DNA of 64,000 nucleotides, from assembly GCF_027924405.1 (NCBI RefSeq), contig NZ_AP026978.1:2728001-2792000 (forward strand), read 5' to 3'. The first letter of the stretch is position 1; each line of letters opens with the position of its first letter. Shown in pieces: positions 7,336 to 15,143 of this stretch. The DNA is from Nocardia sputorum (GTDB lineage Bacteria > Actinomycetota > Actinomycetes > Mycobacteriales > Mycobacteriaceae). The position numbers were made by a program, and so were the translations under genes. The notes under the pieces were generated by a model that saw only the letters and a program-made list of their open reading frames with translations, was not told the origin of the DNA and made no database searches.

Positions 7336-8358
7336 TCAGACGGTGAGCAGCACTTTGGTGGCGCGGCGCTCGTCCATGGCGCGATAACCTTCAGCGGCCT
7401 GCTCGAGGGGCAGGGTGAGGTCGAAGACGGCGCCGGGATCGATCTCGCCGCGCACGATCAGATCGACCAGCTGGGGCAGAAAACGCCGCACGGGGGCCGG
7501 GCCGCCGTGCAGGTGCACGCCGGAGAAGAACAGTTCCATGCCGTCGAGGTGCACGTCGTGGGCGACACCGACGTAGCCGACGTGCCCACCGGGACGCGTG
7601 CAGCGGATCGCCTGCTGCATCGACTCCTGGGTGCCGACGGCCTCGATCACCGAGTGTGCGCCGAGCCCGCCGGTGAGTTCCTTGATCCTGGCCACGCCCT
7701 CGTCTCCGCGTTCTTCGACGATGTCGGTCGCGCCGAACTTGCGTGCCAGCGCCTGACGGTCGGAATGGCGGCTCATGGCGATGATGCGCTCCGCGCCGAG
7801 CTGGGCCGCGGCCAGCACGGCGAGCAACCCGACCGCGCCGTCCCCGACGACCGCGACCGTCTTACCGGGCCCGGCTTCGGCGGCCACGGCGGCGAACCAG
7901 CCGGTGCCGAGCACATCGGAGGCGGCCAGCAGATGCGCGATCTGCTCGTCGCCCGGTCGGCTGGGAACGGCGACCAGGGTGCCGTCGGCGAGCGGGATGC
8001 GGGCGCGTTCGGCCTGGGTGCCGATCATGCCGATGGGCACGTTGTGCACGCACCGGCTCTGGTAGCCGGCGCGGCAGATCTCGCAGGTGTTGTCGGAGGC
8101 GAAGAACGATCCCACCACGAAGTCGCCCACCGCGACATCGCGGACCTCCGAGCCGATCTCCTCGACGACCCCGACGTACTCATGCCCCATCGGGGTGGGC
8201 CCGTTCAGCTTTTCGACCCCGCGGTAAGGCCACAGGTCCGACCCGCAGATACAGGTCGCGGTGACGCGGATGATCGCGTCGGTCGGCTCGATGATCCTCG
8301 GATCCTCCCGCTGCTCGACTCGCACGTCTCCGGGAGCGTGCATGACGACTCCACGCAT
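7336..8358 (-). CDS. Zinc-dependent alcohol dehydrogenase (MDR family)
   Basis: The 340-residue protein has the catalytic zinc site CGSDLW (C38) with GHE (H59-E60), and a GDGAVG dinucleotide motif around residue 178. The structural zinc loop keeps three Cys (C92, C95, C103); the usual first Cys is replaced by Asp (SDNTCEIC). These enzymes oxidise alcohols or reduce aldehydes with NAD(P)+. The ATG at 8356-8358 is chosen because MRGVVMHAPGDVRVE is the usual MDR start and an AAGGAG-like sequence lies upstream; a longer in-frame extension looks non-coding. The neighbouring upstream element is a decayed regulator, so current regulation is unclear. Confidence 0.85.
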   Translation of the reverse strand: MRGVVMHAPGDVRVEQREDPRIIEPTDAIIRVTATCICGSDLWPYRGVEKLNGPTPMGHEYVGVVEEIGSEVRDVAVGDFVVGSFFASDNTCEICRAGYQSRCVHNVPIGMIGTQAERARIPLADGTLVAVPSRPGDEQIAHLLAASDVLGTGWFAAVAAEAGPGKTVAVVGDGAVGLLAVLAAAQLGAERIIAMSRHSDRQALARKFGATDIVEERGDEGVARIKELTGGLGAHSVIEAVGTQESMQQAIRCTRPGGHVGYVGVAHDVHLDGMELFFSGVHLHGGPAPVRRFLPQLVDLIVRGEIDPGAVFDLTLPLEQAAEGYRAMDERRATKVLLTV

Positions 8359-8435
8359 AGTCGGTCTCTCCTTCGTTGTCTGTGCGGATCCCCCGCGTAA
8401 CGACCAGTCAACCCCGGTGCGCGCACCCGGGGGAG

Positions 8436-8937
8436 TCTCTGTCGTTGGGTGTGCGCGACCCCCGTCAAGATCTGCTGGCCACCAATCACCTGGGCCGCGC
8501 CTTCTACTCACCGGTCTTCGGGGCGGGCGGCCGCACGCCCAACCTGGCGCGATTCCAGTTCCTCGATCCGGCCGCCCGCGAGTTCTACCCGGATTGGGAC
8601 CTGTTCGCGCAAATGTGCGTGGCGATCATGCGTACCGAAGCGGGACGCGACCCGCACGACCGCGGCTTGCAGGAACTCGTCGGTGAACTGTCCACCCGCA
8701 GCGAAACCTTCCGCCGGCTGTGGGGAGCCCACGATGTCCGCACTCACGGAACCGGCACCAAACGCTTCCACCACCCCGAAATCGGCGATTGGTTCTGGCT
8801 TACGAAGAACTCGCCGTCACCGCCGAGCCCGGCCTCATCCTCATGATCTACCCCCGGAACCCGGCTCCGCCTCTGCCGAGCGCCTGCAGATCTTGGCCTC
8901 CTGGGCGGACACTCACTCGCCGGAGCAGACTCGCTAG
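8436..8937 (+). pseudogene. MmyB-type XRE regulator, truncated and frameshifted
   Basis: Three reading frames together spell the C-terminal ligand domain of an MmyB-like XRE regulator: DPRQDLLATNHLGRAFYSPVF ... ARFQFLDPAAREFYPDW in the first frame, then VLAYEELAVTAEPGLILMIY, then SASAERLQILASWADT to a stop at 8937. The first shift is near 8787-8790, where one T appears lost between GGCGA and TTGGTT; the second lies around 8845-8875. The N-terminal helix-turn-helix is absent: the sequence runs directly into the divergent dehydrogenase promoter region. Two shifts and a lost DNA-binding domain make it non-functional. In actinobacteria such regulators often sit divergent to a short-chain or medium-chain dehydrogenase, which fits the dehydrogenase next door. 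Confidence 0.75.
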
Positions 8938-8963
8938 GGGCTTCGGGGTCCGTCTCCTTCGTG

Positions 8964-8993
8964 GTCACGCCCGTCGGCCTGAGACGGCGTGAC
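8964..8993. terminator. Hairpin after the MmyB remnant
   Basis: GTCACGCCCGTC (8964-8975) pairs with GACGGCGTGAC (8983-8993) with one bulged C and a 7-nt loop. It is well placed to have terminated the MmyB-type gene. No U-tract follows. Confidence 0.45.
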
Positions 8994-9262
8994 CAATGCG
9001 CCTAAGTGACCTCATATTCACGATCATTCATCAGTATCGTGTCACGACGGTCGGTAATGCGACAAGGCATCCCTTCTTGACTGGAGGGCGGCTCCTTCAG
9101 TAGTGCCGCCGGTGGATATATGCTGCTCAGTCGGTTATGTCTCTGCTTGGAAACGCGGCGCGGGCACCGTGTGACAGGTACCGATCATTTCTGGCCAATC
9201 TCCATGCACGGGTCTGCGTTTCAGCTAATATGTAAATAACGATTCCCTAACAGAGGAGCGCA
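8994..9262 (+). other. Non-coding leader region of the small exported protein
   Basis: No coding frame with family resemblance is visible here. The stretch is lower in GC than its surroundings, and a TAATAT hexamer at 9226-9231 could be a -10 box for the gene at 9263, though no good -35 lies at standard spacing. A GAGGAG Shine-Dalgarno sequence follows just before the start. Confidence 0.35.
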
Positions 9263-9574
9263 ATGATGCGTACCCCCCTTCGCCTTGCCGCCGCTTCGGT
9301 CGCGGCGGCGACTCTGGTCGTCACCGCGGCCGAAGCGGCGGCCGAACCGAGCGGCACCGCTCCGGTGATCGCCGTGGCAGGCGAAACCGGCTCGTCGGCG
9401 CTGGACTCCGGATCGGCGGCAGCGCGCACGGGGGCGTGGTATCTCCAGCGCGGCGACGTCATCGGAATTCTCACGCTCCTGGTCGCCGCTCCCTTACAGA
9501 TACTGACCAGCGGCATCTGCGACCTGGCCACGATCTCGGCCCTCCCGAATCCGTGCGTCTCGCCGACCCGCTGA
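9263..9574 (+). CDS. Small exported protein of unknown function
   Basis: The 103-residue product begins MMRTPLRLAAASVAAATLVV, a basic start and hydrophobic core ending near AEAAAEP, which reads as a Sec signal peptide of about 28-30 residues. The mature part of about 75 residues has a hydrophobic stretch (DVIGILTLLVAAPLQIL) and two Cys (SGIC, PNPC) that could form a disulfide outside the cell. A GAGGAG ribosome site precedes ATG 9263. I do not recognise a family. Small proteins with this layout are common in the nocardial and mycobacterial envelope; the precise role is unknown. Confidence 0.65.
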   Translation: MMRTPLRLAAASVAAATLVVTAAEAAAEPSGTAPVIAVAGETGSSALDSGSAAARTGAWYLQRGDVIGILTLLVAAPLQILTSGICDLATISALPNPCVSPTR

Positions 9575-9928
9575 TCGGGGAGCAGGGCCTGTCTTCGAAC
9601 CCTCGGGCGTGAAAGTGGCCGGCGGCGGGGTCACTCCGGCGCTCGCACACCGCTGGGGCGCTGAATCGTCCACGTCGCCGCGGACATCAGCGGATCTGCC
9701 GTCCGTCGGGTGATCGGATCGCCGCGCCGGCCGAGGGGGAGCGCGGGCCGTGTGATTCCCCCTGTTCCACGGCAGAACTGGTGCGGGCGCATGGCTATTC
9801 GGACTTCCGAGTGGTGCGAACAAGCGTCCGGCGCTGCGGCGTGCAGCCTGATCGTGGTGATCCGAAGCGGTGGGTCGCCTCGCCTAGGCTGGCGGGGAGA
9901 TCGTTGTCGAGGAGCCGGAAGGTCTTGA
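9575..9928. other. 354-bp intergenic region, nothing assigned
   Basis: Short frames exist on both strands but none resembles a protein, starts well, or shows codon bias. The last 60 bases before 9929 contain CCTAGGCTGG and a purine-rich GAGGAGCCGGAAGG stretch, probably part of the promoter and ribosome site of the LysE gene. Confidence 0.5.
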
Positions 9929-10579
9929 GTGGACGCTCATCTCGTATGGGGTTTCGTAGCGGCGGTCCTGGTGGCCTATGTGGTTCCCGGCCCGGATTGG
10001 TTTGTGGTTCTGCGCCAGGCCTCCCGCTCGCGGGCTGCGGGTATGTGTGCGGCCATCGGCGTGCAATGCGGCTTGATCGTGCACATGGCGGCCGCTGCGG
10101 TCGGTGTGTCGGCGATTCTGTTGACCAGCGCCGAGGTATTCACCGTGGTGAAACTCGCCGGTGCCGCCTATCTTGTCGCGCTGGGGGCGCGCGCTCTGTG
10201 TGATGGCTATCGCGGTTGGCGGCGCCGGAACGCCGAGCGGGTCCCTGGCGTGCCGGCGCCGACTCCGGCGACGGGTTCGAAAGTGTTCGCTCAGGCGTTC
10301 ATCGCCAACGTATTGAATCCGAAAGCGGCGCTGTTCTTCGTCGCGGTGTTGCCCCAATTCCTGGCCCCGGCGAACCCGGTACTCCCGCAAGTGCTGCTCC
10401 TCGGCGTACTCGACATAGCCATCGGCTGCGCCTGGTGGCTGCTATTCGTGGTCACGGCCACGCGCTTCCACTCCCTGCTACGACGTCGACGGGCCCAGAT
10501 CGCCGTCGACACCCTCGCCGGCGTCGCGCTGACCGGTCTCGGCGGTGCACTCGCCTGCACCGACCGCGCGCGGGTATAG
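9929..10579 (+). CDS. LysE/RhtB family amino acid exporter
   Basis: The 216-residue membrane protein has about six hydrophobic segments and the family N-terminal signature VVPGPDWFVVLRQA within the first 30 residues. The central NVLNPKAALFFVAVLPQF stretch (about residues 130-147) is the second hallmark of LysE/RhtB transporters. Members export lysine, arginine, homoserine or similar solutes. The GTG at 9929 is taken as start because a GGAGCCGGAAGG ribosome site precedes it and the first helix follows closely. It stands alone between two intergenic regions of about 300 bp, and no LysG-type regulator is adjacent. Confidence 0.85.
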   Translation: MDAHLVWGFVAAVLVAYVVPGPDWFVVLRQASRSRAAGMCAAIGVQCGLIVHMAAAAVGVSAILLTSAEVFTVVKLAGAAYLVALGARALCDGYRGWRRRNAERVPGVPAPTPATGSKVFAQAFIANVLNPKAALFFVAVLPQFLAPANPVLPQVLLLGVLDIAIGCAWWLLFVVTATRFHSLLRRRRAQIAVDTLAGVALTGLGGALACTDRARV

Positions 10580-10865
10580 CCCGCGCGCGTGTCCGCGGGT
10601 TGCTGCCGAGAGCGGGCGCGGCGAGGGTGGTCGGGCACGGGCGAAGTTTCACGCGGGGGAGTGGGGGTAGGGCGTGCGGGAAGCCGACCTACGACGAAGG
10701 AATCCGCCGATACGCCGTTTACTCGCGCTGTTATGCGTTAAAGCTATTGCCGCACAATATAACTCAGGTGGACGAGAGTGATTGCCGGGGTTTGCGCCGC
10801 GTGGTTGGCGGTACCCGCACGACGGGAAGAGTTCTGAATTCGCTTGTCGTGCCGGAGGAGAGTGC

Positions 10866-11777
10866 ATGTTTCGTCATACCGATCATCTGCAGTTCGATGT
10901 CAAGCCCGAGAAGCCCGATCCGGTGTATGCGCGCAAGCTCCAGGAGCTGATCGGTGGCGCGTTCGGGGAGATGACCGTCACCATGCAGTACCTGTTTCAA
11001 GGGTGGAATTGCCGGATGCCCGGCAAGTACAAGGACATGATCATGGATGTGGCGACCGAGGAGATCGGACACGTCGAGATGATCGCCACGATGATCGCGC
11101 GGCTGCTGGAAGGAGCCCCCGCGACGCGCGCTACCCAGGAAGCCGCGGCTGATCCGGTGGTGGCGGCGGTGCTGGGTGGGATGGATCCGCAGCAGGCGAT
11201 CGTCTCCGGGGGCGGGGCGTCGCTGTCGGACAGCAACGGGGTGCCGTGGAACGGCCGGTACATCGTGGCCAGCGGCAACCTCCTGGCCGACTTCCGCGCC
11301 AACGTGGCCGCCGAGTCCCACGGCCGCATCCAAACCGCGCGCTTGTACAACATGACCGATGACCCCGGGGTCAAGGACATGCTGAAGTTCAACCTCGCGC
11401 GGGACACCTACCACCAGAACCTCTGGCTCGCCGCGATCGAGCAGCTGAAGGAGGACGGATTGGAGGGCACGGTCACGCCGAACGCGTTGCTCGACGAGGA
11501 GCACGCCGAGCACGCGACCAGCCTCTGGCATCTGTCCGACGGCCCCGATGCGGGCGAGGGCCGGTGGGCGACCGGTGTCGCTGCGGACGGTGTGCACCAG
11601 AACGGCTTCCTCGCCGACCCGCAGCCGCTGGGTGACAAGGCCTCGGCGCCGCCGCCGGACCCGCAGCTGTACGCCACCTACGACGGCTCTCGAGGCAAGC
11701 CGCGTTCCGCGGCGTTGGGTACCGAGGCGGGACTGGTCGGCAAGGTCAAGGACGCCCTGGACCCCAGCAAGCCCTGA
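10866..11777 (+). CDS. Manganese (non-haem) catalase
   Basis: The 303-residue protein matches the di-manganese catalase family over its full length. The five metal ligands are in place: E35 (GAFGEM), E66 and H69 (EEIGHVEM), E150 (AAESHGR) and H183 (RDTYHQN), with nearly the same numbering as the lactobacillal enzyme. It disproportionates hydrogen peroxide in the cytosol without haem. The ATG at 10866 follows a GGAGGAG ribosome site; the 90-residue in-frame extension upstream is not used. The 286-bp upstream region is AT-rich just before the gene (around 10710-10770) and probably holds a stress-type promoter. The C-terminal tail (PLGDKASAPPPDPQ onward) is the usual disordered extension. Confidence 0.93.
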   Translation: MFRHTDHLQFDVKPEKPDPVYARKLQELIGGAFGEMTVTMQYLFQGWNCRMPGKYKDMIMDVATEEIGHVEMIATMIARLLEGAPATRATQEAAADPVVAAVLGGMDPQQAIVSGGGASLSDSNGVPWNGRYIVASGNLLADFRANVAAESHGRIQTARLYNMTDDPGVKDMLKFNLARDTYHQNLWLAAIEQLKEDGLEGTVTPNALLDEEHAEHATSLWHLSDGPDAGEGRWATGVAADGVHQNGFLADPQPLGDKASAPPPDPQLYATYDGSRGKPRSAALGTEAGLVGKVKDALDPSKP

Positions 11778-11919
11778 CACTCGGGGATCGCCGGGCCGGC
11801 GCCACCTGCGTTCTCAGCGAACCAGGCCGGCGCCGGTCCAGCGGATTTCGGAGACCGTCCCCGGCGTGATTGTGTCCGGCTCGCGGGGTATTCGCGGAGT
11901 GGGTGAACGGAGGTGGCTC

Positions 11920-12546
11920 ATGCCAGGGAGTGGCGATCGGGAATGGTTCGCGACGGAGCCGGCGCGGGCACGGTTCGCGCAACAGCTGCTGCGATCCGCC
12001 GCCCGGCCGGAGCACATTGCGGAGGTCATCGCGGAGATCGTCGGCGACCGTATCGAGGTGGGACCGGTCCAGGCAGGCCCTGGTTCGCTGGTATGCGTCA
12101 CCGCGACCGGTTGGCCAGGCGATGTTCGGGCCGACGTCTATGACGGCCAGGAGTGGGACATCGCCGTGGAGGTGCCGCTGAGGCTTCGGCTGCGGGTGGA
12201 CTTCGCCGGTGTCCTCGCACGGTTCGCCGCCGCGGTCCGGGTGCGCATGCGAGTCCAGCTGGTGCCGCAGGACCCGTGCGCGGTGTTCGTCCGCACCGAG
12301 GAGGTGACCGAGGAGCACGTGGACGTCCGACTCCGCGCGGTGGATCGTCCGGCACGGCTGATGGGCCGGCTCGGCGATGTGCGCTCCATAGTCGCCGAAC
12401 ACATCGTTGCTTACATCGGGGAGCTGCTGTCGAGCCCGGAAGTGCGCGAGCTGCGGCATATCGATATCGCGCAGGTCATCGAGCGCGCGTGGGAGGCCGG
12501 TCTGGTCATCGATCCGGCAGCGCGGCCGATGACCCACAGCGCCTGA
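11920..12546 (+). CDS. Conserved-looking hypothetical protein, 208 residues
   Basis: ATG 11920 follows a strong ACGGAGG ribosome site. The protein alternates beta-like strands (GSLVCVTATGWPGDVRADVYD, WDIAVEVPLRLRLRVDF) with helices and has no Cys cluster, membrane helix or signal peptide. The central part (about residues 75-145), rich in alternating Val/Arg, looks like a lipid- or ligand-binding beta sheet, followed by helical REL-HIDIAQVIERAWEAGL. I do not recognise the family. It lies 142 bp behind the catalase and may be transcribed with it or on its own. Coding potential is good and there is no overlap with another gene. Confidence 0.7.
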   Translation: MPGSGDREWFATEPARARFAQQLLRSAARPEHIAEVIAEIVGDRIEVGPVQAGPGSLVCVTATGWPGDVRADVYDGQEWDIAVEVPLRLRLRVDFAGVLARFAAAVRVRMRVQLVPQDPCAVFVRTEEVTEEHVDVRLRAVDRPARLMGRLGDVRSIVAEHIVAYIGELLSSPEVRELRHIDIAQVIERAWEAGLVIDPAARPMTHSA

Positions 12547-12655
12547 CCCGCGCAGGCCGGTCGAGCCACTTCGTCCACCTCGCCGATCGAGCAACCCGCC
12601 GCCGGCCGCAACCGTGACACCGGGCCGAGCGAGGCGGCCATGCGGGCGCGGCGCA

Positions 12656-13348
12656 TCAAGGGGCCGAGCGGAGTTCCACGCAGCACTCCCCGGCCTTGGG
12701 GGACAGCACCGCGTCAAGGGTTTCCGCTTCGAGTCCGGTGAGCAGGCCCGCTAGGTAGGCGTGGTTGAGCCCGCATACGAGTTCGGGTTCGGCGGCGGCG
12801 AGCGGATGAAAGGGGCAGTTGCGCAAGCGGAGGCAATCGGGCGCGGGACGAGCCGGTTCGAAGCCCTGTTCGGCGAGCAGCGATTGCAGGACCGTGAGGG
12901 CGCGTTCGGCGCCGAGTCGCCCCGGCCGCGCCTGTTCCCGTGCGGCCCGGCCGAGGGCTTCGCCGCGATCGGTCGCGACCCGGTGCGCCGCGTCGCGAGC
13001 GGTCTCGCCGGCGCCGTGCGTGAGTACCGCGCCCATCAGAATCTCGGCCAGTACTTCGTGGCGGCGTTCGGGAATGCTCACCCGCACCTCGGTGTCGGCG
13101 GGCTGATACACCTTCGGCGCGCGCCCGACCTTCCGGATGCCGCCGACCTGCTGGTAGCTCGCTCGAAGAAGTCCGGCGGCGACGAGCTTGTCCAGATGGA
13201 ACGCCGCGAGTTTCCGTGAGATCCCGACCTGTTCGGCGGCTTCGTCGCGGGTGACCGGCCGGCCGGCGCGGCGGATGAACCAGTACATCCCCCGCCGCAG
13301 CTCGTCATCGAGAGCGGCGACGGCGCCGATCGCCGATTCGCTGGTCAC
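12656..13348 (-). CDS. Winged-helix regulator with C-terminal Cys cluster (SufR-like)
   Basis: The 230-residue protein from GTG 13348 has a DeoR/ArsR-like winged helix at residues 20-85 (VTRDEAAEQVGISRKLAAFHLDKL spans the helix-turn-helix). Its C-terminal third carries C172, C178, C192, C222 and C223, with the DCLRLRNCPFH and VCGLNH motifs. This matches the SufR-type regulators whose Cys residues hold an iron-sulfur cluster; whether it senses Fe-S status or redox here is inference. It diverges from a DUF2231 membrane protein, a small membrane protein and folE. A CCAA-N6-TTGG dyad near 13431-13444 in the shared region could be its site. Confidence 0.75.
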   Translation of the reverse strand: MTSESAIGAVAALDDELRRGMYWFIRRAGRPVTRDEAAEQVGISRKLAAFHLDKLVAAGLLRASYQQVGGIRKVGRAPKVYQPADTEVRVSIPERRHEVLAEILMGAVLTHGAGETARDAAHRVATDRGEALGRAAREQARPGRLGAERALTVLQSLLAEQGFEPARPAPDCLRLRNCPFHPLAAAEPELVCGLNHAYLAGLLTGLEAETLDAVLSPKAGECCVELRSAP

Positions 13349-13472
13349 CAGACCAGAGTAACGCCGATCGGGTTGGTCGCAACGAATCAGCCACTCCGGC
13401 ACGGTGCGGACTTGACCGGCCCGGTGGATAACGCCAATAATCTTTGGTGTAAATAATGCCAGGGAGGTCATC

Positions 13473-13985
13473 GTGAGCAGTGCCATGCAGCAGGCCAAGA
13501 CGCCGGTCAGCGCTGCGCTGGCCGGTCCGTATGGTCATCCGTTCCACCCGATCCTGGTCACCGTGCCGATCGGCGCATGGGTGGCGAGTTCGGTGTTCGA
13601 CATCGGCTCGCACGTGGTCGACGACCCGGTCTTCCTCGCCCGCGGCGCGGTCTGGCTGATCGCGCTGGGCGTGCTGGGTGCGCTGGCCGCGGCGGCGATC
13701 GGGTTGCTGGACTTGTTCGCCATTCCCACCGGGACGCCGGCTTTTCGTACCGGGCTGGTGCACATGAGCCTCAACCTGATCGTCACCGTGGCGTACGCCA
13801 TCAATTTCTGGTGGCGCGGCACCGGCACCGGACCCCACGGTGCCGTCCCGGCCGGGCCGCTGTCGTTGTCGATCGCCGGTCTCATGACGGTGGCCGTGTC
13901 CGGTTACCTCGGCGGAAAGCTCGCCTACCACTACGGCGTCCGGGTGGCCGACGAGACCACTCAGGCCACCGGCTACCACCACTGA
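13473..13985 (+). CDS. DUF2231 family membrane protein
   Basis: The 170-residue product has four predicted membrane helices and the DUF2231 start GPYGHPFHPILVTVPIGAWVAS, in which two conserved His (GHPFHP) could bind metal or haem. Other His-bearing segments follow (THLVHM-like GLVHMSLNL, KLAYHYGVRV). The family is thought to be redox-related in the membrane but has no settled function. The GTG at 13473 follows an AGGGAGG ribosome site. It heads a likely transcript with the small membrane protein at 14020 (34 bp gap) and folE (2 bp gap), divergent from the Cys-cluster regulator, which probably controls all three. Confidence 0.8.
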   Translation: MSSAMQQAKTPVSAALAGPYGHPFHPILVTVPIGAWVASSVFDIGSHVVDDPVFLARGAVWLIALGVLGALAAAAIGLLDLFAIPTGTPAFRTGLVHMSLNLIVTVAYAINFWWRGTGTGPHGAVPAGPLSLSIAGLMTVAVSGYLGGKLAYHYGVRVADETTQATGYHH

Positions 13986-14019
13986 ACACTCATCCGATTC
14001 CTTTCCGTCAGGAGACATC

Positions 14020-14436
14020 ATGGGCATCGCGGCCTTGCTGCTCTGGCTGCTCACCGCCGTAGGCGGCTTCGTTCTGCTGGGTACCTGGATCGCCAAAGGC
14101 GGCGCGCGGCAACCGAACAGCAGTCACTTGCCCGCACCGGTCGTGTTCGGGCACTTCCTGCTCGCCGTCGTAGGGCTGATCGTGTGGATCGGCTACCTCG
14201 TCGTCGACGAAGACGCGTTGGCATGGGTCGCGTTCGTGCTGCTGCTTCCGGTGGCGCTGCTCGGATTCGCCATGGTGGTGCGGTGGCTGCCCGTGTACCG
14301 AGCGCGTACGACGGCCGAGACGGCCGAACCGGCGGAACGACATTTTCCGGTCGCGGTCGTCGGTGGCCACGGTGTCTTCGCCGTCGCCACCGTCGTGCTG
14401 GTGCTGTTGACCGCCCTCGGCGTGGGCGGGAGCTAG
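14020..14436 (+). CDS. Small four-helix membrane protein of unknown function
   Basis: The 138-residue protein contains four hydrophobic spans: near residues 3-23, 42-63, 66-88 and 115-136. The sequence between the last two (PVYRARTTAETAEPAERHFP) is polar. No known motif is visible apart from a few His (LPAPVVFGH, VVGGHGVF) within membrane segments, which resembles cytochrome-like or DUF2231-type partners. A CAGGAG ribosome site precedes ATG 14020. It lies 34 bp after the DUF2231 gene and its stop is 2 bp before the folE start, so the three are almost surely one transcript. Confidence 0.75.
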   Translation: MGIAALLLWLLTAVGGFVLLGTWIAKGGARQPNSSHLPAPVVFGHFLLAVVGLIVWIGYLVVDEDALAWVAFVLLLPVALLGFAMVVRWLPVYRARTTAETAEPAERHFPVAVVGGHGVFAVATVVLVLLTALGVGGS

Positions 14437-14438
14437 CC

Positions 14439-15035
14439 GTGCCGCAGCCCGCGCTACGGGTCGTCCACGAGCCCGCCACCGAGGTGGATCTGACCGCCGC
14501 CGAGCATGCCGCCCGGCAATTCCTGACCGCGCTCGGCGTCGGCCTGGACGACGAACACCTGCACGCCACCCCGCGGCGCATGGCCCGCGCCTACGCCGAA
14601 CTGTTCACGCCCCGCCCGTTCGACCTCACCACGTTCCCCAACGACGAGGGCTACGACGAACTCGTCCTGGCTCGCCGCATTCCGCTGCGGTCGGTGTGCG
14701 AACACCACCTGCTGCCGTTCGTCGGCGTCGCCCACGTCGGCTATCTGCCGGGTGAGCGCATACTCGGATTGTCCAAACTCGCCCGTATCGTCGAGCATTT
14801 CTCCCATCGCCCCCAGGTGCAGGAACGGCTGACGAAACAGATCGCGGACTGGCTGGCCGAGAACCTGCAACCGATCGGAGTCGGCGTCGTCATCGAAGCC
14901 GAACACACCTGTATGACCCTGCGTGGTGTCCAAGCCGCAGGCACGACCACCGTCACGTCGACGCTGCTCGGCACGCTGCGTGAAGACGCCCGCTCACGGC
15001 AGGAGTTCTTCTCGCTCACCGGAATCGCGTCCTGA
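14439..15035 (+). CDS. folE: GTP cyclohydrolase I
   Basis: The 198-residue protein has the zinc and catalytic residues of GTP cyclohydrolase I: C87 and H90 in SVCEHHLLPFVG, and C158 in HTCMTLRGV. It converts GTP to dihydroneopterin triphosphate, the first step of folate and pterin synthesis. The GTG at 14439 is taken as start because it lies 2 bp after the preceding stop; longer frames upstream overlap that gene. It is not beside other folate genes but behind two membrane proteins and divergent from a Cys-cluster regulator, so it may be a second, specially regulated copy. Whether another folE exists in the genome is not visible. Confidence 0.9.
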   Translation: MPQPALRVVHEPATEVDLTAAEHAARQFLTALGVGLDDEHLHATPRRMARAYAELFTPRPFDLTTFPNDEGYDELVLARRIPLRSVCEHHLLPFVGVAHVGYLPGERILGLSKLARIVEHFSHRPQVQERLTKQIADWLAENLQPIGVGVVIEAEHTCMTLRGVQAAGTTTVTSTLLGTLREDARSRQEFFSLTGIAS

Positions 15036-15143
15036 GCGATCGAGTGCCATGGATGCGGGTCCAGGAGTTCGACCGCTACCTTTCCCGCCGGCGTGGGGAT
15101 TCGGCGGCGTTTCCGCCGCGCCGGCGGTGGTATGCCCTGACCG

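Noticed and set aside
11790..11846. CCGGCGCC...GGCGCCGG inverted repeat after the catalase gene
   Set aside because: The arms are 8 bp but the loop is long (about 30 nt) and the sequences are common GC-rich words. I do not list it as a terminator.
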